Source of the DNA: Pseudomonas sp. A-1
GTDB lineage: Bacteria > Pseudomonadota > Gammaproteobacteria > Pseudomonadales > Pseudomonadaceae
Reading direction: 5' to 3'
DNA length: 64,000 bases
Assembly: GCF_004801855.1 (NCBI RefSeq)
Contig: NZ_SSTC01000010.1
Coordinates: 1-64,000, forward strand
Shown here: piece by piece, positions 61,460 through 64,000 of the stretch
How positions within the stretch are numbered: the stretch's first letter is position 1
Layout of the letters: every line of letters starts with the position of its first letter
Made by a program: the position numbers and the translations under genes
Notes under the pieces: model-generated
What the model saw: the letters and a program-made list of their open reading frames with translations, nothing else
Databases searched by the model: none
Told to the model about the DNA's origin: nothing

Positions 61460-62794
61460 ATGCACACTCTCGAACAACTGCGCCGCGGCGAACTGGCCGG
61501 CGCCCGCCGCCTCGACCTGTCCGCCGGGCTGACCGAGCTTCCCGACGAAATCCTCTCCCTCGCCGACAGCCTCGAGGTACTCAACCTCTCCGGCAACCGC
61601 CTGCGCCATCTGCCGGACTGGCTGCCGCGGCTGGGCAAGCTGCGCATCCTGTTCTGCTCGGACAACCCCTTCGAGCAGGTGCCGGAAGTGCTCGGCGACT
61701 GCGAAAAGCTGGAGATGGTCGGCTTCAAGGCCTGCCGGATCCGCGAGCTGCCGGTGGCGGCGCTGCCCGCCCGGCTGCGCTGGCTGATCCTCACCGACAA
61801 CGCCCTGGAGCGCCTGCCGGCCGAGCTGGGCAACTGCCAGCGCCTGCAGAAGATGGCGCTGGCCGGCAACCGCCTGACCGCGCTGCCGGACAGCCTGGCC
61901 GACCTGCAGCGCCTCGAGCTGCTGCGCATCTCCGCCAACCGCCTCGACGCCCTGCCCGGCTGGCTGATGGAGCTGCCGCGCCTGGCCTGGCTGGCCTTCG
62001 CCGGCAATCCGTGCAGCGATACCCGCGAAGCGCAGGTGCTGGCCGAGCATCCGCTGCCGCCGATCGCCCGCACGAGCATCGCGCTGGGCGAGGTGCTCGG
62101 TCAGGGTGCATCGGGGATCATCCAGCGCGCCGAGTGGCGCCTCGACGGCGAGACGGCGCAGCCGATGGCCGCCAAGCTGTTCAAGGGCCACGTCACCAGC
62201 GACGGCCTGGCGCACAGCGAGATGGCCGCCTGCCTGGCCGCCGGCGCGCATCCCAACCTGATCGGCGTCGCCGGCCCGCTGGCCGAGCAGGCCGGCGCCG
62301 CGCCCGGGCTGCTGCTGGAGCTGATCGACCCGGCCTTCCGGCCGCTGGCCGGGCCGCCGTCGCTGGCCAGCTGCACCCGCGACTGCTACCCCAGCGAGCG
62401 CCGTTTCGACCTCGACGAGGCGCTGCGCATCGCCCGCGGCGCGGCCGCGGCGGTCGCCCACCTGCACGGGCGCGGCATCCTGCACGGCGACCTGTACGCC
62501 CACAACCTGCTGGTCGACCCGGCCGGCGCCTGCCTGCTCGGCGACTTCGGCGCCGCCTCGTTCTTCGATCCCGCCAGCGCTCAGGGCCGGGCCCTGCAGC
62601 GCATCGAGGCGCGCGCCTTCGGCCATCTGCTGGAGGAGCTGCTGCAGCGCTGCCCCGAGGAGCGGCAGCCCGAGCGCCGGCACGCGCTGGCCGGGCTGAG
62701 CGAGCGCTGCCTGAGCCCGTGGGTCGGCGAGCGGCCGGACTTCGCCGAGATCCTCGCCGCCCTGCAGGGGGAGCCGCCGGCTACCAGTGTCTGA
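61460..62794 (+). CDS. leucine-rich-repeat protein with C-terminal protein-kinase domain
   Basis: 444 residues. About seven leucine-rich repeats occupy residues ~17-185 (pattern LEVLNLSGNRLRHLPDWLPRL). A protein-kinase-like domain spans ~205-440: Gly loop GEVLGQGASGI, Lys239 in MAAKLFKG, catalytic loop HGDLYAHN (His342, Asp344, Asn349; HGD instead of HRD), and GDFGAA at 361-366. All catalytic residues are present, so it may be active on Ser/Thr. No signal or membrane segment. It ends the eight-gene run and overlaps the convergent TauE/SafE gene by 14 bp. Confidence 0.92.
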   Translation: MHTLEQLRRGELAGARRLDLSAGLTELPDEILSLADSLEVLNLSGNRLRHLPDWLPRLGKLRILFCSDNPFEQVPEVLGDCEKLEMVGFKACRIRELPVAALPARLRWLILTDNALERLPAELGNCQRLQKMALAGNRLTALPDSLADLQRLELLRISANRLDALPGWLMELPRLAWLAFAGNPCSDTREAQVLAEHPLPPIARTSIALGEVLGQGASGIIQRAEWRLDGETAQPMAAKLFKGHVTSDGLAHSEMAACLAAGAHPNLIGVAGPLAEQAGAAPGLLLELIDPAFRPLAGPPSLASCTRDCYPSERRFDLDEALRIARGAAAAVAHLHGRGILHGDLYAHNLLVDPAGACLLGDFGAASFFDPASAQGRALQRIEARAFGHLLEELLQRCPEERQPERRHALAGLSERCLSPWVGERPDFAEILAALQGEPPATSV

Positions 62795-63533
62795 CCAGCA
62801 GCTGGATGCCGGCCAGCAGCATGCCGGCGCGGGCGATGCGGTAGAACCACAGGTGGTTGACCTTGTCCTGCAGCCACAGTCCGGCCCACACGCCCAGCGG
62901 CACGAAGGGCGCCAGGCTCAGGCTGATCAGCAGGTTGTCCCGGCTGAACTGGCCCAGCCAGGCGTAGGGCACCAGCTTGACCGCGTTGGTGAGCAGGAAG
63001 AAGACGTTGATGGTGGCCACGTAGCGCACCTTGTCCAGCTGCTGCGGCAGCAGGTGCATCATGATCGGCGGGCCGCCGGCGTGGGCGACGAAGCTGGTGA
63101 AGCCGGCCAGGGTGGACAGCAGGGTACCCTTGCCCTTCGGCGGCGGCAGGCCGGGGCGCGGCTGCGCCGGCCTGAGCAGGTTGGCCAGCACGAAGGCCAC
63201 GGCGATGCCGCCGATCAGCAGGCCGATCACCCGCTCGTTGAGCAGCTCGAAGGTCAGCGAGCCGATCAGCACGCCGACCAGCGCCCCCGGCAGCATGATC
63301 CTCAGGTTGGCCATGTCCCACTTGCCATAGTAGGCGCGCAGGCCGACCAGGTCGGCGACGCAGAGGATCGGCAGCATCACCGCCGCCGCCTGGGTCGGCG
63401 CCAGGCCCAGCGCCAGCAGCGGCACGGCGATACCGCCGAGGGCGCCGCCGAAGCCGCCCTTGGACAGGCCGGTGAGTAGCACGGCGGGCAGGCCGAAGAG
63501 CAGGAAATCGGTCAGGGACATAGAGGCATCCAT
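62781..63533 (-). CDS. TauE/SafE (TSUP) family sulfite/anion exporter
   Basis: 250 residues with about eight membrane helices. The family repeats are visible: TGLSKGGFGGALGGIAVPLL in the first half and STLAGFTSFVAHAGGPPIMMHLL in the second. TSUP proteins carry sulfite, sulfoacetate, taurine-derived or other small anions; the ligand here is unknown. The start may be ATG 63533 (MDASMSL) or the Met four codons later. Convergent with the kinase gene. Confidence 0.92.
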   Translation of the reverse strand: MDASMSLTDFLLFGLPAVLLTGLSKGGFGGALGGIAVPLLALGLAPTQAAAVMLPILCVADLVGLRAYYGKWDMANLRIMLPGALVGVLIGSLTFELLNERVIGLLIGGIAVAFVLANLLRPAQPRPGLPPPKGKGTLLSTLAGFTSFVAHAGGPPIMMHLLPQQLDKVRYVATINVFFLLTNAVKLVPYAWLGQFSRDNLLISLSLAPFVPLGVWAGLWLQDKVNHLWFYRIARAGMLLAGIQLLVRHW

Positions 63534-63670
63534 GGGCAGCGCAACGCGGGCCGCGCAGTTTAGCGCCCGGGCCGCGGGATGACAGAGGCGGCCGGACTAT
63601 ACTGGCCGAATACCGGACGCCGTCCCAGGGCAATCGCATGACTGGCATCCGGGCTGGCCAATCCGCTACA

Positions 63671-63721
63671 GGGGCGAATTCATTCGCCCAAATGCCCCGC
63701 CAAGGCGAATGAATTCGCCCC
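63671..63721. repeat. REP-type doublet (inverted repeat of 18-bp arms)
   Basis: GGGGCGAATTCATTCGCC at 63671-63688 and its exact reverse complement at 63704-63721, separated by 15 nt. Each arm is itself a hairpin (GGCGAAT-TC-ATTCGCC). Position between a divergent gene pair and the shape are typical of bacterial REP/BIME elements. It occupies most of the gap before phhB. Confidence 0.85.
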
Positions 63722-63761
63722 GGACCGGGAGCCCCACCCTCCGAGAGCAGAGGAGCCCGCC

Positions 63762-64000
63762 ATGAACACGCTGTCCCAAGCCCACTGCGAAGCCTGCCGC
63801 GCCGATGCCCCGCAGGTTTCCGAGCGCGAACTGGCCGAACTGATCCACGAGATCCCCGACTGGAACATCGAGGTGCGCGACGGCGTCATGCAGCTGGAGA
63901 AGGTGTTCGCCTTCCCCGACTTCCAGCGCGCGCTGAACTTCACCAACGCGGTCGGCGCCCTCGCCGAGATGGAGGGCCACCACCCGGCGCTGCTCACCGA
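63762..64000 (+). CDS. phhB: pterin-4a-carbinolamine dehydratase, N-terminal part (3' end outside window)
   Basis: The first 79 codons are present. The sequence [20 protein letters not shown], then [11 protein letters not shown] and [18 protein letters not shown], is characteristic of PhhB, which recycles tetrahydropterin for phenylalanine hydroxylase; the HHPAL segment carries the paired catalytic His. AGAGGAG precedes ATG 63762. phhA is usually a neighbour in Pseudomonas but is not on the upstream side here. Confidence 0.93.
   Translation, partial: MNTLSQAHCEACRADAPQVSERELAELIHEIPDWNIEVRDGVMQLEKVFAFPDFQRALNFTNAVGALAEMEGHHPALLT

Overview
The window is chromosomal DNA from a high-GC gammaproteobacterium, almost certainly a member of the Pseudomonadaceae. 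The evidence is gene content read from the translations: a complete fapABCDEF functional-amyloid operon, a catabolic arcABC operon, fatty-acid cis/trans isomerase (Cti), a PlpD-type patatin autotransporter, an OprM/RND efflux set, and phhB. Coding density is high, with strong third-position GC. Because of this, nearly every gene has long open frames on its opposite strand, and these were left out.

Layout. 1-5.7 kb: end of a glycine-zipper protein, a SulP transporter, then arcABC (arginine to ornithine, ATP, NH3 and CO2) without an adjacent arcD. 5.7-11.3 kb: PPK2, thiol peroxidase, exonuclease III, a PstS-OmpA fusion with a possible Pho box, a parvulin, and a PilT/PilU-type ATPase. 11.3-14.3 kb: a patch of visibly lower GC with small genes of unknown function. 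It ends in a 5'-truncated tyrosine recombinase that runs directly into the TTG start of the ABC-F gene ybiT. 14.3-18.2 kb: ybiT, uppP, an unknown gene and a DUF3429 membrane protein.

18.2-25.2 kb: the fap amyloid locus. It has a near-consensus sigma-54 promoter, three related 18-bp palindromes upstream of it, and a convergent gene for a sigma-54 enhancer-binding protein. Together these look like one self-contained regulatory and secretion module. 25.4-33.5 kb: nfuA, cti, metH, a DUF1883 gene and an unknown exported protein, with an array of four hairpins ahead of metH. 33.7-39.1 kb: GFA-like protein, DUF4105, PlpD and DUF2252 on the plus strand.

39.1-54.9 kb: an unbroken minus-strand run of eleven genes with gaps of at most about 90 bp. 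In transcription order it holds an Orn/Lys/Arg decarboxylase, a PotE-like antiporter, a substrate-binding protein, a DUF3313 lipoprotein, a complete RND tripartite pump, a second binding protein, an SLC13-type permease, an unknown lipoprotein and a third binding protein. 55.3-62.8 kb: a divergent plus-strand run of eight genes with an AI-2E family protein, a second tripartite exporter (OprM-like, HlyD-like, DUF2955), a K+ channel, glutaredoxin 2, a small membrane protein and a leucine-rich-repeat protein kinase. The window ends with a TauE/SafE permease, a REP-type inverted repeat and the start of phhB.

The best candidates for new biology are the enhancer architecture of the fap locus and its enlarged FapC linker, the decarboxylase/antiporter/RND run facing a second exporter run across one 380-bp control region, and the decayed island fused to ybiT. 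Functional statements rest on motif recognition by eye; no database search was run.
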